A stretch of 64,000 nt of DNA from an uncultured Rhodospirillales bacterium. Its GTDB lineage: Bacteria > Pseudomonadota > Alphaproteobacteria > Azospirillales > Azospirillaceae. Position 1 is the stretch's first letter, and every line of letters begins with the position of its first letter. Below, piece by piece: positions 43,640-52,886 of this stretch. Made by a program: the position numbers and the translations under genes. The stretch spans positions 20,651 through 84,650 of the forward strand of contig CAIYNU010000095.1 in the NCBI GenBank assembly GCA_903927615.1, written 5' to 3'. A model generated the notes under the pieces. The model was given only the letters and a program-made list of their open reading frames with translations. It ran no database searches and had not been told where the DNA came from.

Positions 43640-44572
43640 ATGGGCATCACCACCAAAGTTACCAATATCGATGTGACGTTGCGCGACGGCGGCTATCGTA
43701 ATGGCTTTAAATTTAACGAGGACTATGCCAAAGCCCATGTTCGGAGCATGGAGCAGTGCGGCGTGGAATATGCTGAAATCGGTTATCGCAACGGCTCGTT
43801 CAAGCCGATCACAGATATTGGACTGACGGGGCTGACCCCAGATTCATATATTTCAGAAATACGCAGTGCTGTAACGTCCAACTGTATTTGCGTTATGGCT
43901 CATCCTAAAAATATTCTTGGCGAAGAAATTGTGCGCATGCACAAGCTTGGCGTCAATATGCTGCGCTTTTGCTGGGACAACAACCGGATTGAGCTGACCA
44001 GAGATTATGTTCATCTTGCAAAATCCTTGGGCATGACGGTGTGTGTCAACCTCACCCGGGTCAGCCACCAACCGACCAAGCTGTTGCTCGCCAATGCCGA
44101 AGCGGTGCGGGATTTCGGCGGCGATGTGCTGTACCTCGCCGACTCCAACGGCAGTCTGACGCCGAACCGGGTTTGGGAAATGGTCAATCTGGTGCGCGGC
44201 TACACCAACATGCCCATCGGCTTCCATGCCCACGACAATTTGGGCCTGGCGATGGCCAACAGCATCGCCGCGGTCAAGGCTGGCGCCACCTTTATTGATG
44301 GCTCGCTGCGGGGCATGGGTAAGGGGGCGGGTAACCTCAAACTCGAACTATGGCTGGCCTTCCTGCGGTGTGGCCGCGGGGTCGACGATTACGACCACGC
44401 TTCCATCCTCAATCAGGTCGAAGTCCTGGAAAAGGCCGACGGTCAGTCGCGCCCGATTCAGCCCTTGGATGATTTGGTTCTGGGTCTGTTTGATCTTACG
44501 GTCGAAGACAAGGATCGAATCATCGCAAACGCGGAATCGATCGGACAAGTCTTCACCAATGCGGCCGCCTGA
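43640..44572 (+). CDS. HMGL-like (DRE-TIM) aldolase/condensing enzyme
   Basis: This 310-aa TIM-barrel protein is of the HMG-CoA lyase / 4-hydroxy-2-oxovalerate aldolase type. The metal and catalytic motif is NIDVTLRDGGYRNGFKF, and the second metal motif is IGFHAHDNLGLAMANS. It should cleave or form a C-C bond of a 2-oxo acid using a divalent metal. No acylating aldehyde dehydrogenase partner, usual for MhpE-type aldolases, is present. GGAGA lies 6 bases before the ATG 43640. It is the first gene of a four-gene operon. It resembles orphan aldolases of unknown substrate more than leucine or citrate-pathway enzymes. Confidence 0.9.
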   Translation: MGITTKVTNIDVTLRDGGYRNGFKFNEDYAKAHVRSMEQCGVEYAEIGYRNGSFKPITDIGLTGLTPDSYISEIRSAVTSNCICVMAHPKNILGEEIVRMHKLGVNMLRFCWDNNRIELTRDYVHLAKSLGMTVCVNLTRVSHQPTKLLLANAEAVRDFGGDVLYLADSNGSLTPNRVWEMVNLVRGYTNMPIGFHAHDNLGLAMANSIAAVKAGATFIDGSLRGMGKGAGNLKLELWLAFLRCGRGVDDYDHASILNQVEVLEKADGQSRPIQPLDDLVLGLFDLTVEDKDRIIANAESIGQVFTNAAA

Positions 44573-44636
44573 CCCTTCCCCCTCCAACGCCGGTCGGGCC
44601 AATGGCCGCCCGACCGGTTGAGAGCCAGCGACGATC

Positions 44637-46100
44637 ATGAACAAAAAGATTCTCGTTCTGCCCGGCGACGGCATCGGGCTTGAGGTTTGCGCGGCCGCAA
44701 TGCCGGTGTTCGACCAACTCAATCTGCCGCTGACGTTTGAATACGGCGAGATCGGTTGGGAGTGCTGGCGCCGGGGCGGCGACCCGATTCCCGAAGAGAC
44801 CTGGCGTAAAATTCGCGCCAGCGATGCCGTGTTACTCGGTGCCATCACCAGCAAAGGCAAGAATCAGGCCGAAGCCGAACTGGCACCCCATCTTCAGGGT
44901 CGGGGACAAACGTATATTTCACCGATTATCCAGTTGCGCAAGCAACTGGATGCCTATGTCAATGTCCGACCGGCCGAACGGCTGGTCGGCGGCGGCAGAC
45001 CGTTCCGGATGGTGGTGCTGCGCGAGAACACCGAAGGGCTTTATGTCGGCTTGGACCGGCGCGGGGTGCCCGAGAGCCTGCGCGCGATGCTGAACAATCC
45101 CAATCTTGAAAAAAGCGGCGCCGACCAGGCGACGTTCTCGGTACGATTACTGACCCGTTTCGGGTTGACCCGGCTGTTCGCCTACGCCTTCGCTTACGCC
45201 CGCGCCAACGGCCACTCCCGGGTGACACTGGCCGACAAACCAAATGTGCTTCGGGAAAGCGGTCAGTTCTCTGCCGACCTGTTTTCCGCCGCAGCGGCCG
45301 GATACCCAGAGATTGCTACGAGCATCGAAAATGTCGACGCGGTTGCCTTGCGCATGGTGACGCGACCGGAAACCTATGGCGTGATCGTGGCCGAGAACAT
45401 GTTCGGCGACATTCTGTCCGATCTGGCTGCCGGCGTCATGGGGGGACTCGGCGTGGCGCCAAGCGCCAATGTCGGAGGCGGCATCCGCTATTATGAGCCG
45501 GTCCACGGCAGCCACCTCCGGGTTGCCGGCCAAGGACTGGCCAACCCTTCGGCCATGTTCCTGACCATCGCCCTGATGCTCGAGGACCTGGGATTCGCCG
45601 CGGCAGCCCGAAGCGTTCAACATGCCGTGCGCGCCACCATCGCCCGGGGCCGGACCGTGACCTACGACCTGGGCGGCAACGCCTCGACCCAGACCATGGC
45701 CGAAGCCATCCTGGGGGAATTGAAAAGCCCCAAGTCCTTCCAGCGAGCCTGCGTTCTCAGCGTCGGCGATGACCTGCTTGACGGGCGGTCGATGGACACC
45801 AAGGTCCCGGTGATTTGCCAGGCACTCATGAAAAAGGGATATTCCGTCGGCCTGCACCTGAGCTGCGGAGCGCAGTTGGCGGCGGTCAGTCAGGCGCTGG
45901 TCACAAGCCTCGGCCAGTCCGACGTCATCGCCATCAGCGGCGGCGGCGGCGACGTCGGCCTGCTGCGCCACGCCATCGCCTCGACCCTTGGGATCGCCTC
46001 AGACTTCCTCGGTTCGCGTCTGAACTGCCGTGGCAAAACCCTTTACCTGTTGCCCGAATCGGCCGAAGCCGCCGCCGCCTACCTGGAGGATAGCCTGTGA
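44637..46100 (+). CDS. Isopropylmalate/isocitrate-type dehydrogenase fused to a MoCF/CinA-like domain
   Basis: This is a 487-aa fusion. Residues 1-360 form a beta-decarboxylating dehydrogenase: [47 protein letters not shown] and [20 protein letters not shown]. Residues about 368-487 resemble a MoCF/CinA N-terminal fold: [20 protein letters not shown], then [15 protein letters not shown]. Normal enzymes of this family are about 350 aa and lack the tail. The dehydrogenase would oxidatively decarboxylate a 2-hydroxy acid; the added domain might bind a nucleotide or cofactor. The stop overlaps the next gene (GTGA), so the genes are translationally coupled. Confidence 0.85.
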   Translation: MNKKILVLPGDGIGLEVCAAAMPVFDQLNLPLTFEYGEIGWECWRRGGDPIPEETWRKIRASDAVLLGAITSKGKNQAEAELAPHLQGRGQTYISPIIQLRKQLDAYVNVRPAERLVGGGRPFRMVVLRENTEGLYVGLDRRGVPESLRAMLNNPNLEKSGADQATFSVRLLTRFGLTRLFAYAFAYARANGHSRVTLADKPNVLRESGQFSADLFSAAAAGYPEIATSIENVDAVALRMVTRPETYGVIVAENMFGDILSDLAAGVMGGLGVAPSANVGGGIRYYEPVHGSHLRVAGQGLANPSAMFLTIALMLEDLGFAAAARSVQHAVRATIARGRTVTYDLGGNASTQTMAEAILGELKSPKSFQRACVLSVGDDLLDGRSMDTKVPVICQALMKKGYSVGLHLSCGAQLAAVSQALVTSLGQSDVIAISGGGGDVGLLRHAIASTLGIASDFLGSRLNCRGKTLYLLPESAEAAAAYLEDSL

Positions 46101-46780
46101 CTGTGACCGTCAACGACATCGACGCCCTGCGCGCACGGTTCGTTCGCCTCGACACCCCCGCCGTCAGCGACGCCTTGGACAGTCTGGGTATTCCCGGCGT
46201 CCTGGCCGGCATCCAGGCCCGGGTGCCCGGTCTGATCACCGCCGGCCCGGCTTATACGGTCCAATACCGGCCCTTTGAACGGCTCGGTGGCACGTTTCAC
46301 GGCGCCGGCAACTACATCGACGATGTTCCGCCCGGAAACGTCGTCCTGATCGACAACGAAGGCAGCACCACCTGTACCAATTGGGGCGGTTTGCTGACCG
46401 TCATGGCCGGGCTCCAGGGCATTGTGGGGACGGTGATCCATGGTTCCGCCCGGGATCTGGCCGAGGTCCGGCATCTCAATTATCCCCTGTTCAGCCGCGC
46501 CGTCACCATGGTTTCGGCCAAAAACCGGGCCAAAGTCACCGGCCTTCAAGTTCCGCTGGAGATCGAGGGCGTTCGGGTCGCCCCCGGAGACTGGGTCATG
46601 GCCGACGACAACGGCGCCTTAGCCATTCCCGCGGCCAGCGTGATCGAGGTGCTGGAACGGGCGGAAGCGATCGACCGCACCGAGTCGGATATCCGTGACG
46701 CGATCAAGGGAGGTATGCCTTTGGTCGATGCCCGCAAGCAATTTGGCTACAGTGAGCCCTGGAAGCCAAGGAACGCGTGA
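46097..46780 (+). CDS. RraA-family aldolase/decarboxylase-like protein
   Basis: The 227-aa protein is of the RraA / 4-hydroxy-4-methyl-2-oxoglutarate aldolase fold: LDTPAVSDALDSLGIPGVL at the N-terminus, then GIVGTVIHGSARDLAEVRHL with the Arg-Asp pair and VAPGDWVMADDNGALAIP. True RraA regulators of RNase E are about 160 aa; this longer form is the enzyme type, which cleaves 4-carboxy-4-hydroxy-2-oxoadipate-like acids or decarboxylates oxaloacetate. It starts at a GTG overlapping the previous stop and overlaps the next gene, so it is part of a tight operon. Confidence 0.9.
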   Translation: MTVTVNDIDALRARFVRLDTPAVSDALDSLGIPGVLAGIQARVPGLITAGPAYTVQYRPFERLGGTFHGAGNYIDDVPPGNVVLIDNEGSTTCTNWGGLLTVMAGLQGIVGTVIHGSARDLAEVRHLNYPLFSRAVTMVSAKNRAKVTGLQVPLEIEGVRVAPGDWVMADDNGALAIPAASVIEVLERAEAIDRTESDIRDAIKGGMPLVDARKQFGYSEPWKPRNA

Positions 46781-47658
46781 TGGCCGAGACATTTGCCGCC
46801 TATTGGCGTTCCAGGCTGAGTTTTCTCGACGTTCATTATCACGCCCGACCCGACGCCTATCTGCGACGACGCGGCGTGATCGGCACCGGCCAGGGGTATC
46901 GGGATCTTGGCGGCGGCGTCGTCTTGAAAAATCACCTGGGCAGCAGCGTGGCCGCCGCCGAGGCGGCACGCGAGTTGGACCTGCCCGTGCTGGGGTCCGT
47001 GGTGCTGAACGCCATCGCCGGCGGGCCGGTGCCACGGGTGGTGACTCAGGCACTGGCCCAGGTTCAGGCCCCGCACAGCGGCCGGTTGCTGGTCCATCTG
47101 CCGACCCACACCCGAACTCGCCACGTCAGCACCCTGAAACGGGCAATCAGCAATGATTACGTGAGTCGGGACGGATTCGAACCCTGCGCATTATGCGACG
47201 ACACCGGCCGGTTGACGGCGCAGGTGTTGGAGCTTGTACGCTGGGCCAAGGATCATCCTGTGGTCTTATCAACCGGCCATGCCGATCGTGATACTGTGTA
47301 TCGATTGATCGATGCCGCCAAGAACAGCGGGTTACCGCGCTTGATGCTCAACCAGCCCGCAAGCCCGATGACCGGTTTGAACGCCGCGGATCTGAAGGCC
47401 TTGGCCGGTGAATCCTGGCTATTCATCGAGCAAACCGCGCTCACCTATCTGCTTGGCTATCAGACATGGGAGGATTTCGCGGCCGTCCTGAAAGACGTGC
47501 CTAACGTCGTCTACAGTTCAGACTTGGGTCAGACCAGCCAAATCGATATCGCCGAATGGCGAACATGCAGCCGCTCGTGGTTTCAGGCGACAGGACTGGA
47601 TGCCCAACGGATTCAATCAATTGAGTTGGAGACGCCGCTGGCCATGCTTTCACCGTAA
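46780..47658 (+). CDS. DUF6282-type putative metal-dependent hydrolase
   Basis: The 292-aa protein begins MAETFAAYWRSRLSFLDVHYHARPDAYLRRRG. The DxHxH near the N-terminus is typical of amidohydrolase/PHP-like metal sites, and further candidate ligands are VLSTGHADRDTVYRLIDAAK and the VVYSSDLGQ segment. I match it to DUF6282 by eye. The ATG at 46780 overlaps the previous TGA. It is the last gene of the operon and could open, hydrolyse or dehydrate an intermediate. No reaction is established. Confidence 0.75.
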   Translation: MAETFAAYWRSRLSFLDVHYHARPDAYLRRRGVIGTGQGYRDLGGGVVLKNHLGSSVAAAEAARELDLPVLGSVVLNAIAGGPVPRVVTQALAQVQAPHSGRLLVHLPTHTRTRHVSTLKRAISNDYVSRDGFEPCALCDDTGRLTAQVLELVRWAKDHPVVLSTGHADRDTVYRLIDAAKNSGLPRLMLNQPASPMTGLNAADLKALAGESWLFIEQTALTYLLGYQTWEDFAAVLKDVPNVVYSSDLGQTSQIDIAEWRTCSRSWFQATGLDAQRIQSIELETPLAMLSP

Positions 47659-48125
47659 GTCAGATTTGAAACTACGGTATTTCGTATAACGGCGCGGCGG
47701 TTTGCCGATCAAGGGACTAAAGCGGCCCCCTGAATCCAAGATCGACCGCCCCGACCTTGCACTGCATTATGAACGCCACCAAAACGTGCATCATTAGCTC
47801 TCTCAGGAACTTGCCTGTCGAAACCCGCTGACTTTCATAATCATTGGAGACACGATCATTTCGTAGGTCACAGGAAGAATATCTTATCCCTGTCGCGGTG
47901 CATATATCGATATGCACGCTCATTCTCACAACACATCCCTCCGCATCATAATATTAATGGGTCCCCCTATCCCATCATTGGTAACATCAGCTTGCTTTCA
48001 TCGCGAGCGCCGCTTCGCGATCCGCGAACCTGCTGATGAAGACCACCGCTTGACAGTGAACTCTGTTGACGTTAGGTGATCGGCCGATCGCGATTGTCAC
48101 AAGCCGTTATGAGGGGTCCTGGAAG
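47659..48125. other. Intergenic region, about 465 bp, with an 8-bp stem
   Basis: No protein-like ORF is present. A symmetric element GTGCATAT-ATCG-ATATGCAC lies at 47900-47919 and may be an operator for the chemoreceptor gene. A TTGACA-like box occurs at about 48050. Confidence 0.45.
47900..47919. promoter_or_regulatory. Dyad-symmetric element GTGCATAT-N4-ATATGCAC
   Basis: Two perfect 8-bp half-sites flank ATCG in an otherwise featureless intergenic region 206 bp before the chemoreceptor start. The size suits a dimeric regulator; no family assignment is possible. Confidence 0.35.
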
Positions 48126-50261
48126 ATGCGAGGCGTGTTCCTTCGGTACACCATTCCCGGTGCGTTCGTTCTGACGGTGATATCCACCGCGCTGCTCTTA
48201 GGGATTGCAGTGTATGCCTCATCCAGTGTCCGCTTGCGCGATGCCGCGGAAAGCAAGCTCGTCGCGCTGGCCGATGCCAGAGCGGGCAGTGTGCAAGGCT
48301 ATCTTGAAGGATTAGACTCTGACGTTGTCTTGACGGCCAATACGCGCTCACTGAAAGATTCAGTGGTTGCTTTGACCAATGGTTGGCGGATCGAGAAAGA
48401 GCGGGCTGGCTCCGCTGAAACTGCTTTACGCGATCGCTACGTCACAAAAAACCCATTTCCCGTCGGCGAACTGTCTAAATTCACCATCAATCAAGGTTCA
48501 TTATACGATACGGCACATGCCCGTTTGCAGCCTTGGATGGCTGACCTCTCGGCACGGCGCGGACTCGCCGATGTCCTGTTGGTGACACCCGACGGATCGG
48601 TGATTTACTCCATGGCCAAAGGGACCGATTATGCCGTATCGGCCACCAGCGGTCCCCTTGCCGACGCCATCTCGGCCTTTCGCGATTCACCCAAGGCCGA
48701 GGCCATTCACTTTGCCGATTATGCGCCTTATGCGCCCGATCAATCCTTACCATCGGCCTTTATTGCCACACCCGTCGTTCAGGCCCTTCCCGACGGCAAA
48801 TCACAATTGCTGGCCGTTCTGGTCTTTCGTTTAAGGTCGGAAGCCATTGACCGGATCATGCAGTCGTCGGAAGGGATGGGAAGCACCGGAGATACCTATC
48901 TGGTCGGCACCGATGGTCTGCTCCGCAGCACCTCGCGGTTTTCCCTGCAACCCACGATTCTGCAACCGTACAAGGGCACGATAAAGACCACGGCCACCGA
49001 GGCCAGCGTCGGCCAGGCCCGGAATGGCCGGGGCGAACCGGTCATCGCCGCCCGTCATCCGCTCAAGTTCCATGACAGCCAGTGGACAGTCTTGTGCGAA
49101 GCCAGCGTCGGTGAGATCTTGGCGCCGGTTGACGCCATGCGCGTGGAAATGATAGAAATCGGGACTGTGTTGACCCTGGTCTTCAGCCTCGCCGGGTTGA
49201 TCTTCGCTCGCGGCATTACGCGCCCGTTGTCGGCCATGAGCCAGGCCATGCAGAAAATGGCCGAGGGCGACCGGCAAATTGCGATTCCTGCCGTGGAACG
49301 AACCGACGAAATCGGGCTTATGGCCGCCTCCATGCAGATATTCAAGGAAGCTTTGATTCACGCCGATGCGATGCATGCCAAGGAGGAGGAACAGCGCGCA
49401 AAAAATGCTCAGCGATCGGCGCGCCTGGATCATGTGCTGCGCACCTTTGATTCCGGAGTCGGAACCATCGTTTCCGCAGTGAACGCCGCGGCCTCCGGTT
49501 TGGAAGGGACGGCGCGCTCCATGACCGAACGGGCCGACGAGACGCTCTACCGCGCCACCGAAGTGGCCGCCGCCGCCGAGGAAACCGCGTCCAATGTGCG
49601 GACGGTGGCCACCGCAACGGATCAGTTGCGGACATCCATCAGAGACATCGGCCAACGTGTCGTCGAGTCGGAAAAGGTTACCGAAGCGGCCATGAGCGCA
49701 GCCGCGCGCGCCAACGGCACGGTCAAGCAATTGACCGAAACCCGCCAGCGGATTGGGGATGTGATCAGCCTGATCCATGGCATCGCGGCGCAGACCAACC
49801 TTCTGGCCCTCAATGCCACCATCGAGGCGGCACGGGCCGGAGAGGCCGGCAAGGGCTTTGCGGTGGTGGCGGGCGAGGTGAAACGCCTGGCCACCCAAAC
49901 CGCCCGCGCCACCGACGAAATCTCAAGCCAAATCACCAACATGCAGTCTGTCACGACCGGTGCCGCGACGGCCATCGGCGAGGTCGTGCGCGTGATGGCC
50001 GATATGAAGGCCATCTCCGGCGTCATCAACCAGGCCATTGACGAGCAACAGATGACGGCGGCCGAAATCGCCGACAACGCCCAGCAGGCGTCGCAAGCAA
50101 CCAATGCGGTGACGGTTATCATCAACGATGTCGCCCGCTCTGCCGATGTCAACAAGACGGCGGCAACCGCGGTGCTCACGTCCTTCCGCGACCTGACCCA
50201 AGAATCCAACCGGCTGGGAGGAGTGGTGGAGCAACTGCTGAAAGATGTCCGCGCTGCCTGA
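48126..50261 (+). CDS. Methyl-accepting chemotaxis protein with the same sensor module as the hybrid kinase
   Basis: The 711-aa transmembrane chemoreceptor has TM1, a periplasmic double-Cache-like domain (about 33-335), TM2, HAMP ([21 protein letters not shown]) and a signalling domain with the tip [20 protein letters not shown] followed by [20 protein letters not shown]. The periplasmic part parallels the kinase at 35466-38693 segment by segment ([49 protein letters not shown]). I chose the ATG 48126 ([13 protein letters not shown]) over the track's 48066. Ligand unknown; shared sensing with the kinase is inferred. Confidence 0.95.
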   Translation: MRGVFLRYTIPGAFVLTVISTALLLGIAVYASSSVRLRDAAESKLVALADARAGSVQGYLEGLDSDVVLTANTRSLKDSVVALTNGWRIEKERAGSAETALRDRYVTKNPFPVGELSKFTINQGSLYDTAHARLQPWMADLSARRGLADVLLVTPDGSVIYSMAKGTDYAVSATSGPLADAISAFRDSPKAEAIHFADYAPYAPDQSLPSAFIATPVVQALPDGKSQLLAVLVFRLRSEAIDRIMQSSEGMGSTGDTYLVGTDGLLRSTSRFSLQPTILQPYKGTIKTTATEASVGQARNGRGEPVIAARHPLKFHDSQWTVLCEASVGEILAPVDAMRVEMIEIGTVLTLVFSLAGLIFARGITRPLSAMSQAMQKMAEGDRQIAIPAVERTDEIGLMAASMQIFKEALIHADAMHAKEEEQRAKNAQRSARLDHVLRTFDSGVGTIVSAVNAAASGLEGTARSMTERADETLYRATEVAAAAEETASNVRTVATATDQLRTSIRDIGQRVVESEKVTEAAMSAAARANGTVKQLTETRQRIGDVISLIHGIAAQTNLLALNATIEAARAGEAGKGFAVVAGEVKRLATQTARATDEISSQITNMQSVTTGAATAIGEVVRVMADMKAISGVINQAIDEQQMTAAEIADNAQQASQATNAVTVIINDVARSADVNKTAATAVLTSFRDLTQESNRLGGVVEQLLKDVRAA

Positions 50262-50295
50262 GCCCGATCGGGGCGCCCCAGGCGAAGGGGCCAAC

Positions 50296-51453
50296 GTGAT
50301 ACCGTTTCGCCAGAAGGTCGCCATTTTTCTGACCGGCTTTGCGGCCTTCCTGCCCCTTTATGCCCCACAGGCGGTGTTACCCGACATGGCCGCCACCCTG
50401 GGGGTGTCACCGACCGCGGCTGGCTCGGTGATCGGGGCGACCACGTTGGCGGTGGCCCTGGCCGCACCGGCGGCCGGACCGCTGGTCGACCGTTTCGGAC
50501 GAAAGTTCGCCATGGTCACAGCCATTCTGCTGCTGGCGCCGCTCACCCTGTTGCTCAGCTTCTGCACCGGCTTGTCCGACATTCTGGTCGTTCGCTTCCT
50601 GCAAGGCGTCGCACTCCCGGCTCTGTTCGCCGGGATCGTCGCTTACGTCACCGAACGCTGGCAAGGCCATACCGCCGCTGTCGGCATGGGCGTTTACGTG
50701 TCCGGTGGGGTCATCGGCGGATTCGCCGGCCGGTTCCTGGCCGGGTCGTCGGCCGAACTGCTGGGCTGGCAGGGCGCCTTCGCGGTGCTCGCCGTGGTCT
50801 CGGCCGGTTGCGCGCCGGTGGTTTGGCGGTGGCTGCCGGCCGATGCGGCACGGCGCGGTGGCGGGCTGATGACGCACATCGCCACCATGGCTAACCATCT
50901 CCGCAACGTCCGCATCCGCGCCGCTTGCGTGCTTGGCGCCACCGTGTTGTTCGCCCTCAACGGCACCCTGTCCTATATTGGCTTTCGTCTGGCCGGGCCG
51001 CCCTTCGACCTCAGCCCGGCCGGTATCGGTCTGGTCTTTTGCGTCTATCCCATCGGCAGCGCCATCGTTCCGCTGAATGGACGGCTCTTGCGCCGTTTCG
51101 GCTTCCGCGGTGCCGCGTTGGTGGCGCTGGCGGTCTGCGCCGTCGGACAGGCGACGCTGCTGGTTCCCCAACTTGCGGTGACCATTGTCGGAGTCTGTAT
51201 TTTTGTCACCGGCATCTTCCTGTGCCAGTCCCTGGCGCTCGGCTATGTCGGTCGGGCGGCGGCGACCGGTAAGGGCGCGGCGGCCGGTCTTTACGTTTGC
51301 TGCTTTTATGCCGGCGGCAGTCTCGGCGCCGTCGCCCCCGGCCTCGCGTGGGGCAGCGCCGGTTGGACCGGCTGTGTGCTCCTGGTCTGCGCTGCTCTAA
51401 CCCTGGGCGCCGCGGCGTCCCGGTTTATGGACGACGGCGGCACCCGGGCGTAG
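50296..51453 (+). CDS. MFS transporter
   Basis: This protein of about 385 aa has 12 helices in the major facilitator arrangement, with the loop 2-3 motif GPLVDRFGRKFAMVTAI and the matching NGRLLRRFGFRG in the second half. It resembles the YnfM/AraJ-type drug or metabolite exporters. GAAGGGG lies 5 bases before the GTG 50296; the track's ATG at 50245 lies inside the chemoreceptor gene and is the alternative. It may be co-transcribed with the chemoreceptor. The substrate is unknown. Confidence 0.88.
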   Translation: MIPFRQKVAIFLTGFAAFLPLYAPQAVLPDMAATLGVSPTAAGSVIGATTLAVALAAPAAGPLVDRFGRKFAMVTAILLLAPLTLLLSFCTGLSDILVVRFLQGVALPALFAGIVAYVTERWQGHTAAVGMGVYVSGGVIGGFAGRFLAGSSAELLGWQGAFAVLAVVSAGCAPVVWRWLPADAARRGGGLMTHIATMANHLRNVRIRAACVLGATVLFALNGTLSYIGFRLAGPPFDLSPAGIGLVFCVYPIGSAIVPLNGRLLRRFGFRGAALVALAVCAVGQATLLVPQLAVTIVGVCIFVTGIFLCQSLALGYVGRAAATGKGAAAGLYVCCFYAGGSLGAVAPGLAWGSAGWTGCVLLVCAALTLGAAASRFMDDGGTRA

Positions 51454-51484
51454 GCGGGGCGGGGCGTAGGCGGGGCGGAATCCG

Positions 51485-51763
51485 TCAGTGCAGGAAATGT
51501 CCCGGCGGTGGAGCGAGAAAGCCGTCGTCGCTGTCGTCTCCCTCGAACAAGGCGTTCTCCCGATCATAGGGCAACCGGGCACTGATCTTCTCCATGCTGA
51601 CCACAATAGTCCGTAGCAAATGGCGAATTTCGGCGGCGTCAGCTTCCAACTCCTGCAATCGTCGGTCCAGTGCCGAGAACCGGCTGGCCACCAGCTCGGT
51701 TAACTGATCGATCGTTGCCACAAGTTGCCTGTTGGTGTCGCTCATCGAAGCATCGTTGCCCAT
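51485..51763 (-). CDS. Small coiled-coil protein, about 92 aa
   Basis: The likely protein is MGNDASMSDTNRQLVATIDQ onward, with a heptad-like helix (LTELVASRFSALDRRLQELE) and an acidic, Pro-rich tail. It has no signal peptide or membrane segment. The track's 132-aa version adds a low-complexity leader. The start could also be the ATG at 51745. It may be an oligomeric scaffold; the family is not recognised. Confidence 0.6.
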   Translation of the reverse strand: MGNDASMSDTNRQLVATIDQLTELVASRFSALDRRLQELEADAAEIRHLLRTIVVSMEKISARLPYDRENALFEGDDSDDGFLAPPPGHFLH

Positions 51764-52003
51764 GGAAACCGCCCGAGTGCCGAACCGTTGACCTGGGCAA
51801 GCATACCCCACGCCGGGACCGGCCGAAGCGGGATTCGCAAAAGTTTGCCGAGAGTCCGTGTCCAAGACACGATTCCGTCTCACCCTGGGGCGTTACTGCC
51901 ACACCGGTTGAGCAGGTGCCGTCGGCAAAAAATCCGGCCTTGGGTCATGATGCTGTGTCATCAGTGCGTTACGGAAACAAGCTCTAGTGAAATTACACAA
52001 TCA

Positions 52004-52234
52004 TCAGTGGCTGATCCCGTTCCACAGCCACTGGCTCACAATGTGGTGGGCTTGGGCTTCCAACGTGTCCGGATGGTGCCAAAGATAGACCGTCAGGGCT
52101 GCTTCGAACGCGAATCGCTCCGGCTGGCCGCGGTCGCAAAGCTCCCGATACGCGCGCCGCACCGCGGGTTGACAGCATTGACGGGACCCGGTGCAACGGC
52201 TGTGTGCTGGCGGGTTCTGTGCCGACAGGCTCAC
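52004..52234 (-). CDS. Small conserved-looking protein coupled to fur
   Basis: The gene encodes about 76 aa. The C-terminal part AVRRAYRELCDRGQPERFAF followed by EAALTVYLWHHPD has strong protein character and looks like a conserved small alphaproteobacterial protein. The likely GTG start overlaps the fur TGA (GTGA), and the track gives an earlier GTG at 52246, inside fur; either way the genes are translationally coupled. Function is unknown; its position suggests a link with metal regulation, but that is speculation. Confidence 0.65.
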   Translation of the reverse strand: MSLSAQNPPAHSRCTGSRQCCQPAVRRAYRELCDRGQPERFAFEAALTVYLWHHPDTLEAQAHHIVSQWLWNGISH

Positions 52235-52731
52235 GGCTCCTGGCACTCCGACTCCGACTCCAGCCCCGCGGTGGGCTGGCCTCGCCGCAGGCCGTACAGT
52301 TCCAGGCGATGGCCGATCAACTCGTAGCCGAGCGTGCGAGCGATCTTTTCTTTCAACACCTCGAGTTCCAGGCTTTGGAATTCGATGACCCGTCCGGTGT
52401 GCAGATCGATCAGATGGTGGTGGTGGGTATCCCGGTTCTCTTCGAACCGGGCGCGGCCGTCGCCGAAATCGAGGCGCTCGATGACGTTGGCCTCTTCGAA
52501 CAGACGAATGGTCCGGTAAACCGTGGCGATGCTGATATGGGGATCGATCTCCACCGCCCGGTGATAAACCTGTTCCACGTCCGGATGATCGGTCGCGTCC
52601 GACAGCACACGCGAGATCACTCGACGGTGGTCAGTCATCCTGAGCCCCTTCTCGACGCAAAGCAGTTCCAGTCGCGAAGAGGTCTCGGTCGCCACAGAGT
52701 CGGGGGCGGTCCCTTGGGCCAACACGCTCAT
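52231..52731 (-). CDS. fur: Fur-family transcriptional regulator (alphaproteobacterial type)
   Basis: The 166-aa protein has a winged-helix DNA-binding domain (RMTDHRRVISRVLSDATDHP; SIATVYRTIRLFEEANVIER) and a dimerisation domain with the His-rich metal site HHHHLIDLHTGRVIEF. The C-x2-C pairs of enterobacterial Fur are replaced by non-Cys residues, as in rhizobial Fur/Mur. It could therefore respond to iron or manganese. The start is the ATG 52731, about 12 bases after AAGGAGA; the track's 274-aa ORF is an artefactual extension. Confidence 0.92.
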   Translation of the reverse strand: MSVLAQGTAPDSVATETSSRLELLCVEKGLRMTDHRRVISRVLSDATDHPDVEQVYHRAVEIDPHISIATVYRTIRLFEEANVIERLDFGDGRARFEENRDTHHHHLIDLHTGRVIEFQSLELEVLKEKIARTLGYELIGHRLELYGLRRGQPTAGLESESECQEP

Positions 52732-52886
52732 GCCTGTAGACTGTCTCCTTCGCCGTTTGGTGCCGTTACCAACCCGTGGATAAATCCAGTGTACGCGAGA
52801 ACCCGGCTCTGCCCATAAGGAAAAGCCCGTGACCTTGCCCTGCCGCCCGGGCATGGTTCCGGCCGGCACCAAGGAAGGAAGACCCG

